A stretch of DNA of 64,000 bases from assembly GCA_016721085.1 (NCBI GenBank), contig JADKJI010000062.1, forward strand, positions 62,001 through 126,000. The letters run 5' to 3'. The translations under genes and the position numbers were made by a program. Within the stretch, counting starts at the first letter, position 1, and every line of letters begins with the position of its first letter. Positions 1-8,778 of this stretch are shown here, piece after piece. This DNA is from Chitinophagaceae bacterium. Its GTDB lineage: Bacteria; Bacteroidota; Bacteroidia; Chitinophagales; Chitinophagaceae. The notes below the pieces were generated by a model that saw only the letters and a program-made list of their open reading frames with translations, made no database searches and had not been told where the DNA came from.

Positions 1-1
1 G

Positions 2-664
2 GTGATATCGCTAGATGGGCAGAACAATCCACCCACTCTTGCTGATACAAGCTCTGTGCTATCGATCGTAAAAAAAGACTGGGAGATGAATCCAACAAAG
101 TCATTCCCTCTATCATGGATCATACCTCTTACATCGCATAGTGCATTTGTAAACAGTATGAAGCAATATGTCTTTCATCGAAAAACAGAGGGCCGCTTAG
201 AAACAGCTGCCAGCAACAATTACCCTGAAAGAAGGAAATGGCTTCAAGTAGGTCCGGCTGCTATTAAAGCTGATACTGTTTCAAAGGGTGTCTCAAATGC
301 TGTAGAAACATATTATAAAGAGTGGCTCCAATTCGATAGTGCACTTACCCAAAAACAGCAAAAGCACCTGCTTTTATTACAGCCACATATTCTCTTCAGG
401 AATACTTCATTGTTAGACAGTACAGAAAAGGCACTTTACTCTTATTATTCTACTGAATGGAATGATGAACAGAAAAATGGCTTCCTGATAAAACTAAGAG
501 ATGAGTTTAAGGGAAAAACGATCGGACATTCTTCAATGGCTATACTAAATGAGGTGGACACTTTACATCAACAGGTATTTGTAGACTATTGCCATTTCAC
601 TCAAAAAACAAATCGATTTGTAGCCACAGTTCTTCTTAATTATATTCTGAAAGAGCAACCATGA
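2..664 (+). CDS. hypothetical protein, 5' end outside window
   Basis: The frame is open to the left edge of the window, so the gene probably begins upstream; the GTG at position 2 is only the first possible start that can be seen. About 220 C-terminal residues are visible. They contain no membrane segment, signal peptide or cysteine-rich motif, and look like a soluble, mixed alpha/beta protein rich in charged and aromatic residues. I do not recognise the family. The next gene on the same strand follows after 74 bases. Confidence is for a real gene, not for any function. Confidence 0.6.
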   Translation: MISLDGQNNPPTLADTSSVLSIVKKDWEMNPTKSFPLSWIIPLTSHSAFVNSMKQYVFHRKTEGRLETAASNNYPERRKWLQVGPAAIKADTVSKGVSNAVETYYKEWLQFDSALTQKQQKHLLLLQPHILFRNTSLLDSTEKALYSYYSTEWNDEQKNGFLIKLRDEFKGKTIGHSSMAILNEVDTLHQQVFVDYCHFTQKTNRFVATVLLNYILKEQP

Positions 665-695
665 CTTCAAACTGGTTAATTAAAATAATTACTTC

Positions 696-703
696 TACAT
701 TTG
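696..703 (+). promoter_or_regulatory. possible -7 element TAnnTTTG upstream of membrane protein gene
   Basis: TACATTTG matches the Bacteroidota -7 consensus TAnnTTTG exactly and lies 36 bases before the ATG at 739. No clear -33 TTTG is seen at the right distance, so this is weak. A small ACCCG/CGGGT hairpin (708-722) would lie in the 5' leader. Confidence 0.3.
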
Positions 704-738
704 GGTAACCCGAGAAACGGGTAAGCTATCGCCAGGCT

Positions 739-1992
739 ATGTCACCCTTTGTATTAATTCCTATATTATATATTTTATTCACCTGGATCTATTACAAGTG
801 GAGTAAATCTCATTCCCTGGATCTTTCCTGGCAACAGGTGGCTTTAGCTTTTGGTCTTAAGGTTTTGCTGGGTGTTGCTTATGGTTATATTTTCTATACC
901 TATTATAAAGGAGATGACACCTGGTATTTCAATAGCCTGGCTGAAGGAGAATACCAGAAACTGGTAACCGATACGGGGCAGTTCTTCAGTGATTTCAATC
1001 CGATACCTGCGTTCAGCAGAAATCCTACTATCGGCGAAGGTTGGTATTTCTATCTTTCGGAACTGGAATTAGCATTGCTTACAAAACCGCTTGCCTTATT
1101 TCATTTCATAACAGGAGGTGACTATTATAATAACGTAGTACTATATAATTTCATAAGCTTTTGGCCGATGCTATGGTTATATGGGACTTATAAAGAAGTG
1201 TTTCCAAACAAAAAGACCGCTCTTTATATAACCATATTTCTGGTACCCTCGCTTTTATTTTGGCTTAGCGGTATTAGAGGAGATGGCTATCTCATGCTTT
1301 TCCTTGTATTGCTACTGGTTAATTTTCATCAATGGGTATCGGGAAGAAAAGGAAAACAATTGCTTTATATTTTGATTGGCATAGCCGGCATCATAGTATT
1401 CAGAAGCGTTTTATTATTCTTATTATTACCGGTTCTTACCTGCTGGTTCATAACAGTAAGATTCAGGAAAAAAATACTTCCTGTAGTAGCCATAGTTTAT
1501 GGAATAACGGCCATCTTGTTTTTTGGAAGCATTTTTGTTTCTGCAGAAAAGAACCTGCCAGGTATAGTTTCAGAAAGACAAGCGGCATTCTTACGATTAA
1601 AAGGCAATACGAGGTACGAACTGGATAGTTTGCGGCCTACTGTTGGAAGTTACCTGAAAGTTTTACCACAGGCCATCAATAATAGTTTCTTCAGACCCTA
1701 TGCATGGGAATGGAAAGGGTCTTTACAAGGGGTGGCCGCCATCGATATCTTATTATTATTCATACTGGCCTTTTTGTGTTTCTGGAAAAATGAGGGATCA
1801 GCAGCATTACATTTCTCAAGACCTCTTTTATTTTATCCGATCATTTTTGCCATCACCTTGTACATATTTATCGGTTACACCATCCCTTTTCCCGGGGCTA
1901 TTATCCGCTATAAAATACCGGGCGAATGGTTCCTTGTAATAGCCTTTATAACGGGCATTTCATGGCAAAAACTGATTAAATTAAAAAAATAA
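739..1992 (+). CDS. polytopic inner-membrane protein, family not recognised
   Basis: A 417-residue protein dominated by hydrophobic segments, about nine to ten likely transmembrane helices starting right at the N-terminus. A polar stretch around residues 60-110 contains many aromatic residues and could be a periplasmic loop. The overall look resembles glycan polymerases or GT-C type glycosyltransferases, which also have a large first loop, but I see no diagnostic motif, so no function is assigned. The ATG is preceded by a TAnnTTTG-like box. It ends just before the AT-rich leader of glnN. Confidence 0.75.
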   Translation: MSPFVLIPILYILFTWIYYKWSKSHSLDLSWQQVALAFGLKVLLGVAYGYIFYTYYKGDDTWYFNSLAEGEYQKLVTDTGQFFSDFNPIPAFSRNPTIGEGWYFYLSELELALLTKPLALFHFITGGDYYNNVVLYNFISFWPMLWLYGTYKEVFPNKKTALYITIFLVPSLLFWLSGIRGDGYLMLFLVLLLVNFHQWVSGRKGKQLLYILIGIAGIIVFRSVLLFLLLPVLTCWFITVRFRKKILPVVAIVYGITAILFFGSIFVSAEKNLPGIVSERQAAFLRLKGNTRYELDSLRPTVGSYLKVLPQAINNSFFRPYAWEWKGSLQGVAAIDILLLFILAFLCFWKNEGSAALHFSRPLLFYPIIFAITLYIFIGYTIPFPGAIIRYKIPGEWFLVIAFITGISWQKLIKLKK

Positions 1993-2127
1993 TACATATT
2001 TTAATTTTGGCCATTTTTCGGCATTTTTTGAAGATTTTCTAAAACGATACACCCATTTTGTCCACATTTTGAGGTTTTGGACTTGAGATTTCGATATTTT
2101 TCTCCCCAAAAACGGATATTTTCCCAT

Positions 2128-2135
2128 TACTTTGC
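2128..2135 (+). promoter_or_regulatory. possible -7 element of the glnN promoter
   Basis: TACTTTGC resembles TAnnTTTG and sits 20 bases before the ATG at 2156. A T-rich tract about 25 bases further upstream could serve as -33. If correct, the transcript starts close to 2140, which rules out the upstream TTG at 2132 as a start codon. Confidence 0.35.
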
Positions 2136-2155
2136 TTCACGAAAAAATTTACAAA

Positions 2156-4351
2156 ATGGAAAATTTACGTTTTAAAGCAATCAACGATTTATCGACACAG
2201 GTTAAGGAGGTTGAAGTAACTGGTTCAGCCAAGATCACCGCAATTTTCGGTGATAGCGTTTTCACGATTAAGACAGCCCGTGAGTTTTTGAGTGATGAGG
2301 CTTACAAGAGCCTGGTTCATTCTATCAGGGGCGGTAAAAAAATTGACCGTACTGTAGCCAATCAGATTGCTGCCGGTATTCGCCAGTGGGCAGAAGGCAA
2401 AGGCGTAACTCACTATACACACTGGTTCCAGCCACTTACAGGCACCAGTGCTGAAAAGCATGACTCTTTCTTTACCATTAAAAGTGATGGTACTGGAATA
2501 GAGGAGTTTGATGGTGCTGCTCTTATTCAGCAGGAGCCAGATGCTTCTTCTTTCCCAAGTGGTGGTATCCGTGCTACTTTCGAAGCCCGCGGTTATACAG
2601 CATGGGATCCTTCATCTCCAGCTTTCATTATGGAGATCGGTCATGGTAAAACTCTTTGTATCCCTACCATCTTCGTTTCCTATACAGGTGAAACACTCGA
2701 CTACAAAGCTCCATTGTTGAAATCACTCGAATCTTTGGGTAAATCAGCTGTTGAGGTTTGTAACTATTTCGATAAGAACGTAGCTAAAGTAAGCGCTACT
2801 CTCGGATGGGAGCAGGAATACTTCGTTATCGACGAAGCTTTCTTCAATGCACGTCCTGACTTGTTAATGAGCGGCCGTACCGTATTCGGACATGCGCCTG
2901 CAAAAGGTCAGCAATTAGAAGACCATTATTTCGGATCTATTCCTGAGCGTACTTATGCTTTCATGAGGGATTTCGAAACTGAAAGCTATAAACTGGGTAT
3001 TCCTTTACGTACCCGTCATAATGAGGTGGCTCCTGCACAGTTTGAGTGCGCCCCAATATTTGAAGAAGTAAGTGTTGCTGTTGACCACAACACTTTGCTG
3101 ATGGACATCATGGATCGCGTTGCCCGCCGTCACAAATTGCGTGTATTGCTACATGAGAAACCATTCGCTGGTATCAATGGTAGCGGTAAGCACAATAACT
3201 GGAGTATGGCAACAGATACAGGTGTAAACCTTCTGGCACCTGGTAAAACGCCAAAGACCAACCTGATGTTCCTTACCTTCTTTGTAAACACTATCAAAGC
3301 GGTACATGACTATTCAGATATCTTACGTGCTTCTATTGCATCAGCTGGTAACGACCACCGTTTGGGTGCTAATGAAGCGCCTCCTGCTATCATCTCTGTT
3401 TTCATTGGACAATACCTCACTAAAGTATTGAATGATGTTAAGCAGCGTGTAGGTGGTAAGTTCGATGAACAAGATGAAGCCATCCTTAAACTGGATCTTC
3501 ACCGCAGCATTCCAGAACTGTTACTCGATAATACCGATCGTAACCGTACTTCTCCTTTCGCTTTCACAGGAAACAAATTTGAATTCCGTGCCGTAGGTTC
3601 TGCAGCTAACTGCGCTAATGCAATGACTGCCCTGAACACTATCATGGCTGAAACGTTGAAAACTTTCAAGAAAGATGTTGATGCCTTGATTGAAAAAGGT
3701 GAGAAGAAAGAAATCGCAATCATGCATGTTATCCGCGAGTATATCGTTTCCAGCGAAAAAGTTCTTTTCGAAGGAGATGGTTATAGCGACGAATGGCATC
3801 AGGAAGCTGAAAGAAGAGGCTTGCCAAACGTACGCACTACCCCACTTGCACTGGATGCATATGTTACTGATAAGGCTAAGCACCTTTTCGAAGCCAATAA
3901 CGTTCTTACTCACGTGGAATTGGAAGCCCGCCACGAAATTGAGTTGGAAAAATATATTAAGAAAGTTCAGATTGAAGCTCGCATCATGGGAGAACTGGCA
4001 ACCAGCCATATCGTTCCATCTGCCGTTAAATACATGAACGTTCTGATCAACAATATCAAAGGATTGAAAGAAGTTGGATTGGGAGATAGCGCCGTAGCAA
4101 ACCAAAAGCAGATCCTGACCAAAATCGCTGAACACACTAATAAAGTAAGCGACCTGGTTGAGAAAATGATCGAAGCCCGCAAGGTTTGTAACAGTATGAC
4201 TGATACCCGCACTATGGCCATCGCTTATCAAAGCCAGGTGAAAGATACCTTCTTCGACCAGATCCGTTATCATGTAGACAAGCTGGAATTGTTGGTTGAT
4301 GACCAATACTGGCTGTTACCTAAGTACAGAGAAATGCTCTTCTTGAGATAA
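2156..4351 (+). CDS. glnN: glutamine synthetase type III (GlnN)
   Basis: ATP-dependent amidation of glutamate with ammonia, the main route of ammonia assimilation; a cytoplasmic large oligomer. The 731-residue length is right for the GSIII class, much longer than GSI. Visible marks are THWFQPLTG near residue 88, GWEQEYF near 217 (metal and substrate binding Glu), GSGKHNNWS near 342, and NRTSPFAFTGNKFEFR near 462. The start is set at ATG 2156 because the family begins MxxLRFxA and because a promoter-like box overlaps the TTG at 2132. The gene stands alone, ends at a rho-independent terminator, and shows no PII or transporter neighbour. An antisense 261-residue frame inside it is a shadow. Confidence 0.97.
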   Translation: MENLRFKAINDLSTQVKEVEVTGSAKITAIFGDSVFTIKTAREFLSDEAYKSLVHSIRGGKKIDRTVANQIAAGIRQWAEGKGVTHYTHWFQPLTGTSAEKHDSFFTIKSDGTGIEEFDGAALIQQEPDASSFPSGGIRATFEARGYTAWDPSSPAFIMEIGHGKTLCIPTIFVSYTGETLDYKAPLLKSLESLGKSAVEVCNYFDKNVAKVSATLGWEQEYFVIDEAFFNARPDLLMSGRTVFGHAPAKGQQLEDHYFGSIPERTYAFMRDFETESYKLGIPLRTRHNEVAPAQFECAPIFEEVSVAVDHNTLLMDIMDRVARRHKLRVLLHEKPFAGINGSGKHNNWSMATDTGVNLLAPGKTPKTNLMFLTFFVNTIKAVHDYSDILRASIASAGNDHRLGANEAPPAIISVFIGQYLTKVLNDVKQRVGGKFDEQDEAILKLDLHRSIPELLLDNTDRNRTSPFAFTGNKFEFRAVGSAANCANAMTALNTIMAETLKTFKKDVDALIEKGEKKEIAIMHVIREYIVSSEKVLFEGDGYSDEWHQEAERRGLPNVRTTPLALDAYVTDKAKHLFEANNVLTHVELEARHEIELEKYIKKVQIEARIMGELATSHIVPSAVKYMNVLINNIKGLKEVGLGDSAVANQKQILTKIAEHTNKVSDLVEKMIEARKVCNSMTDTRTMAIAYQSQVKDTFFDQIRYHVDKLELLVDDQYWLLPKYREMLFLR

Positions 4352-4382
4352 AATAGGTTCACTGACATGACAAGCAACAAAG

Positions 4383-4419
4383 AGCCCTCGCTGATCAAAA
4401 GGCGGGGGTTTCTTTTTTT
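4383..4419 (+). terminator. rho-independent terminator of glnN
   Basis: A hairpin with a CCCTCGC / GCGGGGG stem (one G-T pair) is followed by TTTCTTTTTTT, 31 bases after the glnN stop. Confidence 0.75.
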
Positions 4420-4432
4420 GAGAATTTGAAGA

Positions 4433-4643
4433 TGTGCTAATTTGAAAATTTGAAAATTAAACAGCCGAACAGCCAATACAATTAACCGCAGAGCGCAGGA
4501 GACGCGGAGGGGTGACGGTAAAAGTCTGATTAATTAGGGTTCACAAATGTCAAGCTTCACCTCCGCGTCTCTTCGACTCTGCCGTTAATTGTATTGGCTG
4601 TTGGCTGCTCGGCTGTTCATTTTCAAATTTTCAAATTAGCACA
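4433..4643. repeat. nested palindrome: TTTGAAAA arms around a GAGACGC hairpin
   Basis: The left arm (4433-4512) reads GTGCTAATTTGAAAATTTG, then ACAGCCGAACAGCCAATACA, then ACCGCAGAG..GGAGACGCGGAGG. The right arm (4557-4643) is its imperfect inverse: CCTCCGCGTCTC, TGTATTGGCTGTTGGCTG.., then TTTTCAAATTTTCAAATTAG. The loop is about 45 bases. At least three word families are stacked concentrically here, between the glnN terminator and the SRP RNA. Confidence 0.85.
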
Positions 4644-4663
4644 CTTTCAAATTATACTTTCCT

Positions 4664-4671
4664 TATCTTCG
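4664..4671 (+). promoter_or_regulatory. -7 element of the SRP RNA promoter
   Basis: TATCTTCG (one mismatch to TAnnTTTG) lies about five bases before the predicted 5' end of the SRP RNA. Confidence 0.4.
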
Positions 4672-4673
4672 CG

Positions 4674-4772
4674 CCGGCAGGTCTTACACGACCAGCTCCT
4701 GCTGAACCTCCCCAGGGTCGGAAGGCAGCAAGGATAGGCGGTTGTAGCGGTGCGATGTGAGTAGCCTGCCAT
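4674..4772 (+). ncRNA. ffs: signal recognition particle RNA, small bacterial type (4.5S)
   Basis: RNA component of the signal recognition particle, which pairs with Ffh and targets nascent inner-membrane proteins. The apical hairpin hallmark is visible: CCCAGGGTCGGAAGGCAGCA contains the GGAA tetraloop and the asymmetric internal loop with AGCA that Ffh binds. The ends GGCAGG and CCTGCC pair to close a stem of about 100 nucleotides, the size of the small SRP RNA without an Alu domain. A short T-run follows (ATTTTTAA). The boundaries are accurate to a few bases. Confidence 0.93.
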
Positions 4773-4956
4773 TTTTAACTTATTTTGATGAGCTGATTTG
4801 AAATCCGAAAATGTTTTCAGATTGGCTCATTTACATTAATGTTACAATTGGATTCATTAAGTAATATGTCCATAATCCTGGAATTCAATTTTCATCCCGA
4901 AAAGTCGGGACATGAATTTTCAAATTAGCACAATTTCAAATTTTCAAATTACGTAT

Positions 4957-5607
4957 ATGAAATTTTTTATTGATACCGCCAATCTGGCCCAAATCAAAGA
5001 AGCACACGAACTCGGAATTCTTGATGGTGTAACCACCAACCCATCACTGATGGCAAAAGAAGGCATCAAAGGGGAAGCCGCAATCATGAAGCATTATGAA
5101 ACTATCTGCGAAATGGTAGATGGTGATGTAAGTGCAGAAGTGCTTTCAACCGATTTCGCCGGCATGGTGGAAGAAGGAAAGAAATTCGCTGCCATCCACC
5201 CAAATATCGTGGTGAAGGTTCCAATGATTAAAGATGGTATCAAAGCCCTTAAATGGTTCTCTGAGAATGGAATCAAGACTAACTGCACATTGGTATTCTC
5301 TGCAGGACAAGCTATCCTGGCAGCAAAAGCAGGAGCTACTTATGTTTCTCCTTTCATTGGCCGTATTGATGACAGCAGTTGGGATGGTATCCAATTGATT
5401 GAGCAAATCTCTCATATCTATACTCTCCAAGGATTCAAGACTGAAATATTAGCTGCTTCTATCCGCAATGCCCTCCATATTGTTCGTTGTGCTGAAGCTG
5501 GTGCTGATGTTTGTACTTGTCCACTTGATTCAATTCTGGGATTGCTCAAGCATCCTTTGACTGATATCGGTCTGGCTAAGTTCCTGGAAGATGCAAAGAA
5601 GATGTAA
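4957..5607 (+). CDS. fsa: transaldolase-like fructose-6-phosphate aldolase (TalC/FSA type)
   Basis: A 217-residue TIM barrel of the small transaldolase family, acting in the cytoplasm on sugar phosphates either as transaldolase or fructose-6-phosphate aldolase. The N-terminus MKFFIDTANLAQI, DGVTTNPSLMAKEG, and the Schiff-base lysine in NIVVKVPMIKDG (about residue 86) are all present, followed by NCTLVFSAGQA and SPFIGRIDD. The start is the ATG at 4957; a longer frame from 4912 would translate AT-rich intergenic repeat. Sequence alone cannot separate FSA from transaldolase activity. It ends at a bidirectional terminator shared with the convergent gene. Confidence 0.93.
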   Translation: MKFFIDTANLAQIKEAHELGILDGVTTNPSLMAKEGIKGEAAIMKHYETICEMVDGDVSAEVLSTDFAGMVEEGKKFAAIHPNIVVKVPMIKDGIKALKWFSENGIKTNCTLVFSAGQAILAAKAGATYVSPFIGRIDDSSWDGIQLIEQISHIYTLQGFKTEILAASIRNALHIVRCAEAGADVCTCPLDSILGLLKHPLTDIGLAKFLEDAKKM

Positions 5608-5627
5608 TGAATAATGACTTCAATAGA

Positions 5628-5660
5628 AAAAGGCGTTCCTTATAGAACGCCTTTTTTATT
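5628..5660. terminator. bidirectional terminator
   Basis: AAAGGCGTTC / GAACGCCTTT hairpin with a TTATA loop, A-run before and T-run after, 20 bases past the fsa stop. On the minus strand its stem overlaps the last codons of the small exported protein ending at 5640. Confidence 0.8.
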
Positions 5661-6050
5661 TCTTCCTCCCTGCCGGGGTCTTGTTACTTCCTCTGCCGAT
5701 GGCAATTTTTCTTCGACCAGATATTTCTTGAGATACACAGTTATTTCTTTCCAAACAGCAGGATCAGCTTTCAATACTACTTTAATCTTAACTGTTTCGC
5801 CTTTGTAAGAAGTATCGATAATCAGATTATTTCTATCGAAAGTACCAGCACTGGATGAAAACATCAATTGCTTTTCAGTCATTGGCAACCATGACCCATT
5901 CGCCAGTTTCGCATCAACATTAATATAGTTATACACTCCCTTCTTCAAACTATCTGTATACAAATTGAAGAAAAGACTATCCACCTTCTGCGCCTTTACA
6001 GCACAAAAAGAAACCACACTCATCACTACTAAAAATCCAAACTTCATCAT
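5640..6050 (-). CDS. small exported protein, unknown function
   Basis: About 136 residues. It starts with a clear signal peptide (MMKFGFLVVMSVVSFCAVKA, cleavage near A-Q-K). The mature part has alternating beta-strand-like segments (a GVYNYINVDAKL / TFDRNNLIIDTSY pattern) and a very basic tail rich in Arg, Gly and Lys. I chose the start at 6050 (tandem ATGs) because the upstream extension to 6092 is intergenic repeat-like. The fold may be a small immunoglobulin-like or GldM-like beta domain, but this is a guess. The C-terminus runs into the shared terminator. Confidence 0.7.
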   Translation of the reverse strand: MMKFGFLVVMSVVSFCAVKAQKVDSLFFNLYTDSLKKGVYNYINVDAKLANGSWLPMTEKQLMFSSSAGTFDRNNLIIDTSYKGETVKIKVVLKADPAVWKEITVYLKKYLVEEKLPSAEEVTRPRQGGRNKKGVL

Positions 6051-6062
6051 AATAAAATACTT

Positions 6063-6145
6063 TAAATCACCAACCTCCTTCCCTACTCCCATTCTCCCCT
6101 ACTTCCCTACTTACAACTCCCGACTCCCGACTATAGACTCCCGAC
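6063..6145. repeat. CTTCCCTACT / GACTCCCGACT word repeat
   Basis: Short tandem words (CTTCCCTACTCCC.., CTCCCGACTCCCGACTATAG) fill the gap between the small exported protein and the DUF5103 gene. The same CTTCCCTACT and GACTTCCGGACT words build the large palindromes at 12.6, 27.6 and 55.7 kb, here as a single arm. Confidence 0.6.
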
Positions 6146-6146
6146 T

Positions 6147-7433
6147 CTAATTCCTAATCCCCGGCCTCCCCGTCATCGAATTCACCACAGTATACCCTAC
6201 TAGTTCATCAGCTCTTCCTGCTAATGGACGATAATACACCAGTATCGTATAATTATTTTCTGACTCCCAGTAATTACCTTCTGAGAATTCAAAGGATGGG
6301 ATTCTTTTCCGGTCGTTCTGATTAACTGTTACATAAGCATAATCGTAGTACCCTTGTTTCAGGAAGAGACTGGTTTCATACACCACATTCTCCTTGTTAA
6401 AAATCATTTTCGCCTGATCGCTGAGGTTATACTCGGTAAGTTGTCCGGTGATGAATACATCCTTCCCATTGAGAGGAACATTATTTGGCGGAACGAAGTA
6501 AAAATGCACTGTAGCATAATCTGCCTGCCAGAGCGGGTTGATACTTTCGGTACATTGGATACTATAGCGACCATTCGCATCGCCGAAGAAGCTGAAACGT
6601 TGTTTGGAACGATCCATATCTGGTTTTACAAATATCTCTGTAGCAGTAGTTGAATAATTTGCATTTAAAACCCTGTCACTCTGCAAACGGAAGCTTCGCA
6701 GGTCGAGCCAACGCCATTCTTTTCCCGATGGAAAAAGGCAATCATTTTCCGTATTAAACTCCATTGAATTCCGGGTAAAGAATGTGGGTCGTAAATCGGT
6801 AATAGCATTATCCCAGCGGCTATTTTGTAATATCACCACTTTCATCTGCTGCAGGTGATTAACCACATTCAGTTGTTCACTGATGGCCACTTTTAGCTGA
6901 ACTTTCTGGTGCGATTGAAATAGCTGTCCGTTAAAAGGTTGCAGAATCTGAGCAGCAATGGATGCTTTCTCTTCCACCACCAGGAAACGTTTAGTGAATA
7001 TCAGTTTCGAAGTATCTCCATCACGGAACACTTTGAGTATATAATTACCCGAACGACTGGGAACACAATTACGATCGGGCAATACGGCCTGGTAATGGGT
7101 GTATTTGGTAAATGCAATGGATGAGATGCGATAGGTTGTTAATCGAATAGAAGAATATCCTTTTATGAAATCGAACTGACTTAGCATAGCAGGTGTCCAA
7201 TCGGCATTACAAAGCTGGTAGGTATAGGAATAGTTTTTTACGTTTCCATCGAGGTCGTCGAAATGAAGTTCCATCTGATCGGAACCATTCAATCGTAAGA
7301 CGGGATAGCCAATCTGATTACCATAAGGGTATAGCTGAGTTGTTTTGATACGGTTATTGAAGACCGCCTCAGGTATCTGGGCTACCAGTTCAAATGGCAG
7401 CAGGATAAGAAGGTATATCCAGAATCGTTTCAT
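6147..7433 (-). CDS. DUF5103 (type IX secretion plug domain) protein
   Basis: A 428-residue exported protein with signal peptide MKRFWIYLLILLPFELVAQ. The pattern FNNRIKTTQLYPYGNQIGYP, then DDLDGNVKNYSYTYQLCNADW, and a C-terminal ELVGYT is characteristic of the DUF5103 family, now described as a plug protein of the SprA translocon of the type IX secretion system in Flavobacterium. By inference it sits in the periplasm or at the outer membrane and helps gate protein secretion. The membership is clear; the role in this organism is inferred. It is divergent from the LolE-like permease, with 112 bases between the starts. Confidence 0.9.
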   Translation of the reverse strand: MKRFWIYLLILLPFELVAQIPEAVFNNRIKTTQLYPYGNQIGYPVLRLNGSDQMELHFDDLDGNVKNYSYTYQLCNADWTPAMLSQFDFIKGYSSIRLTTYRISSIAFTKYTHYQAVLPDRNCVPSRSGNYILKVFRDGDTSKLIFTKRFLVVEEKASIAAQILQPFNGQLFQSHQKVQLKVAISEQLNVVNHLQQMKVVILQNSRWDNAITDLRPTFFTRNSMEFNTENDCLFPSGKEWRWLDLRSFRLQSDRVLNANYSTTATEIFVKPDMDRSKQRFSFFGDANGRYSIQCTESINPLWQADYATVHFYFVPPNNVPLNGKDVFITGQLTEYNLSDQAKMIFNKENVVYETSLFLKQGYYDYAYVTVNQNDRKRIPSFEFSEGNYWESENNYTILVYYRPLAGRADELVGYTVVNSMTGRPGIRN

Positions 7434-7490
7434 GTCTTAAAAGTACCACCAATTTGTATAAAGCATTCCCAAAATTGAGCTTGGAGAAAA

Positions 7491-7525
7491 AAAATTCCGG
7501 GGATGCCTCTTTGCGGCTATTTTTG
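7491..7525 (+). promoter_or_regulatory. putative Bacteroidota promoter for the permease gene
   Basis: TTGG at 7491-7494 and a perfect TAnnTTTG (TATTTTTG, 7518-7525) are separated by 23 bases. The predicted transcription start lies about 15 bases before the TTG start codon at 7546. Confidence 0.45.
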
Positions 7526-7545
7526 ATGAACTAAAATCATGCCGG

Positions 7546-8778
7546 TTGAATATCGCCTCCTTCATAGCTAACCGTATAGCCTTCAATCCGCAACGAAGCT
7601 TTTCGCGGTTTATCATCCGGTTATCAATCGGAGCCACGATTATCAGTGTGGCTGTGATGCTTTTAACAATGGCTTTTGCCAATGGTTTCCAGCAGACCAT
7701 CAGCGAAAAGGTATTCAGCTTTTTCGGTCATGTAAGAATTCAGGATTACAATGCCTTGCAGGTTTCGATTGCTGAAGAGATTCCTATCCAGAAGAATGAC
7801 TCGGTAAACAGATTGCCATCAATAAATCCTTCTATAAAATCGGTTCAGGCATTTGCTACAAAGAATGCCATCCTGAAAACCAGCGAGACTATTGAAGGAG
7901 TATTGTTTAAGGGAGTGGAAAAAGATTATGCTTTTAAGAACCTGCAATCCTTTTTAATAGCTGGACGCTGGATAAATTTTGCAGATAGTGGCTATAGCAA
8001 CGAAATAAACCTTTCGGCCTCTATGGCGAATCAGCTAAATCTGAAAGTAAACGACCAGGTTCTTATTTTCTTTATACAGCCCAATGGAGAATCTCCCCGT
8101 CCCCGAAAGCTGACCGTAGCGGGTATTTTCAAAACAGGCATTGAAGAATATGACAAGCTTTTTGCAATAGGAGATCTGAAACTGATCCAGAGACTTAATA
8201 ATTGGAATGAAAACCAGGTAGGTGGTTATGAGCTTATATTGAATGATTATAAGGAGATGGATAGGGTTAGCGAGAATATTGTTCCTTATCTGCCTTGGGG
8301 ATTGAGCAGTCAAACTATAAAGGAAGTTTTCCCTTCGATATTCGATTGGTTGGCATTGCAAGACAAGACCATTTACCTTGTAATCTTCATCATGATCATT
8401 ATTGCCTTATTGAACCTGGTAACCTGTTTGTTGATTTTGGTATTGGAGAGAACAAGGATGGTAGGATTATTAAAGGCATTGGGAGCAGGGAATTTCACCA
8501 TTCAGAAAATTTTCCTGATACAAGGAGGTTATATCACACTAACAGGTTTGCTCATCGGAAATATATTGGGTCTTTTAGTATGCTGGCTGCAGCAGCGATT
8601 TGGATTCATAACATTACCAGAAGAGTCTTATTATATTTCAAAAGCTGCTGTTAGTATCAACTGGTGGCAGGTACTTTTTCTCAATCTGGGCACCTTGTTG
8701 ATTTGTCTTCTGATTTTACTGATTCCAACATTAATCGTAAAAAAAGTACAGGCTGTAATAGCCATCCGTTTCAGGTAA
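7546..8778 (+). CDS. FtsX/LolE-type ABC transporter permease
   Basis: A 410-residue permease with the MacB/LolCE layout: one N-terminal helix (about residues 25-48), a large periplasmic domain (about 50-265), then three helices (about 275-300, 325-350, 375-400) carrying the FtsX domain. RTRMVGLLKALGAGNFTIQKIF is the typical coupling motif before helix 3. The ATPase is not adjacent. The start must be TTG at 7546: no ATG exists in frame upstream and the protein there matches the family N-terminus (a short basic amphipathic segment). Likely roles are lipoprotein release or another envelope export step. Its last 8 bases overlap the convergent SpoU methyltransferase. Confidence 0.88.
   Translation: MNIASFIANRIAFNPQRSFSRFIIRLSIGATIISVAVMLLTMAFANGFQQTISEKVFSFFGHVRIQDYNALQVSIAEEIPIQKNDSVNRLPSINPSIKSVQAFATKNAILKTSETIEGVLFKGVEKDYAFKNLQSFLIAGRWINFADSGYSNEINLSASMANQLNLKVNDQVLIFFIQPNGESPRPRKLTVAGIFKTGIEEYDKLFAIGDLKLIQRLNNWNENQVGGYELILNDYKEMDRVSENIVPYLPWGLSSQTIKEVFPSIFDWLALQDKTIYLVIFIMIIIALLNLVTCLLILVLERTRMVGLLKALGAGNFTIQKIFLIQGGYITLTGLLIGNILGLLVCWLQQRFGFITLPEESYYISKAAVSINWWQVLFLNLGTLLICLLILLIPTLIVKKVQAVIAIRFR

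Noticed and set aside
3521..4306. 261-residue frame on the minus strand inside glnN
   Set aside because: It is antisense to a strongly conserved glutamine synthetase with normal codon use and shows no family, signal or motif.
4912..4956. N-terminal extension of the fructose-6-phosphate aldolase
   Set aside because: It translates intergenic TTTCAAATT words; the ATG at 4957 gives the correct family N-terminus.
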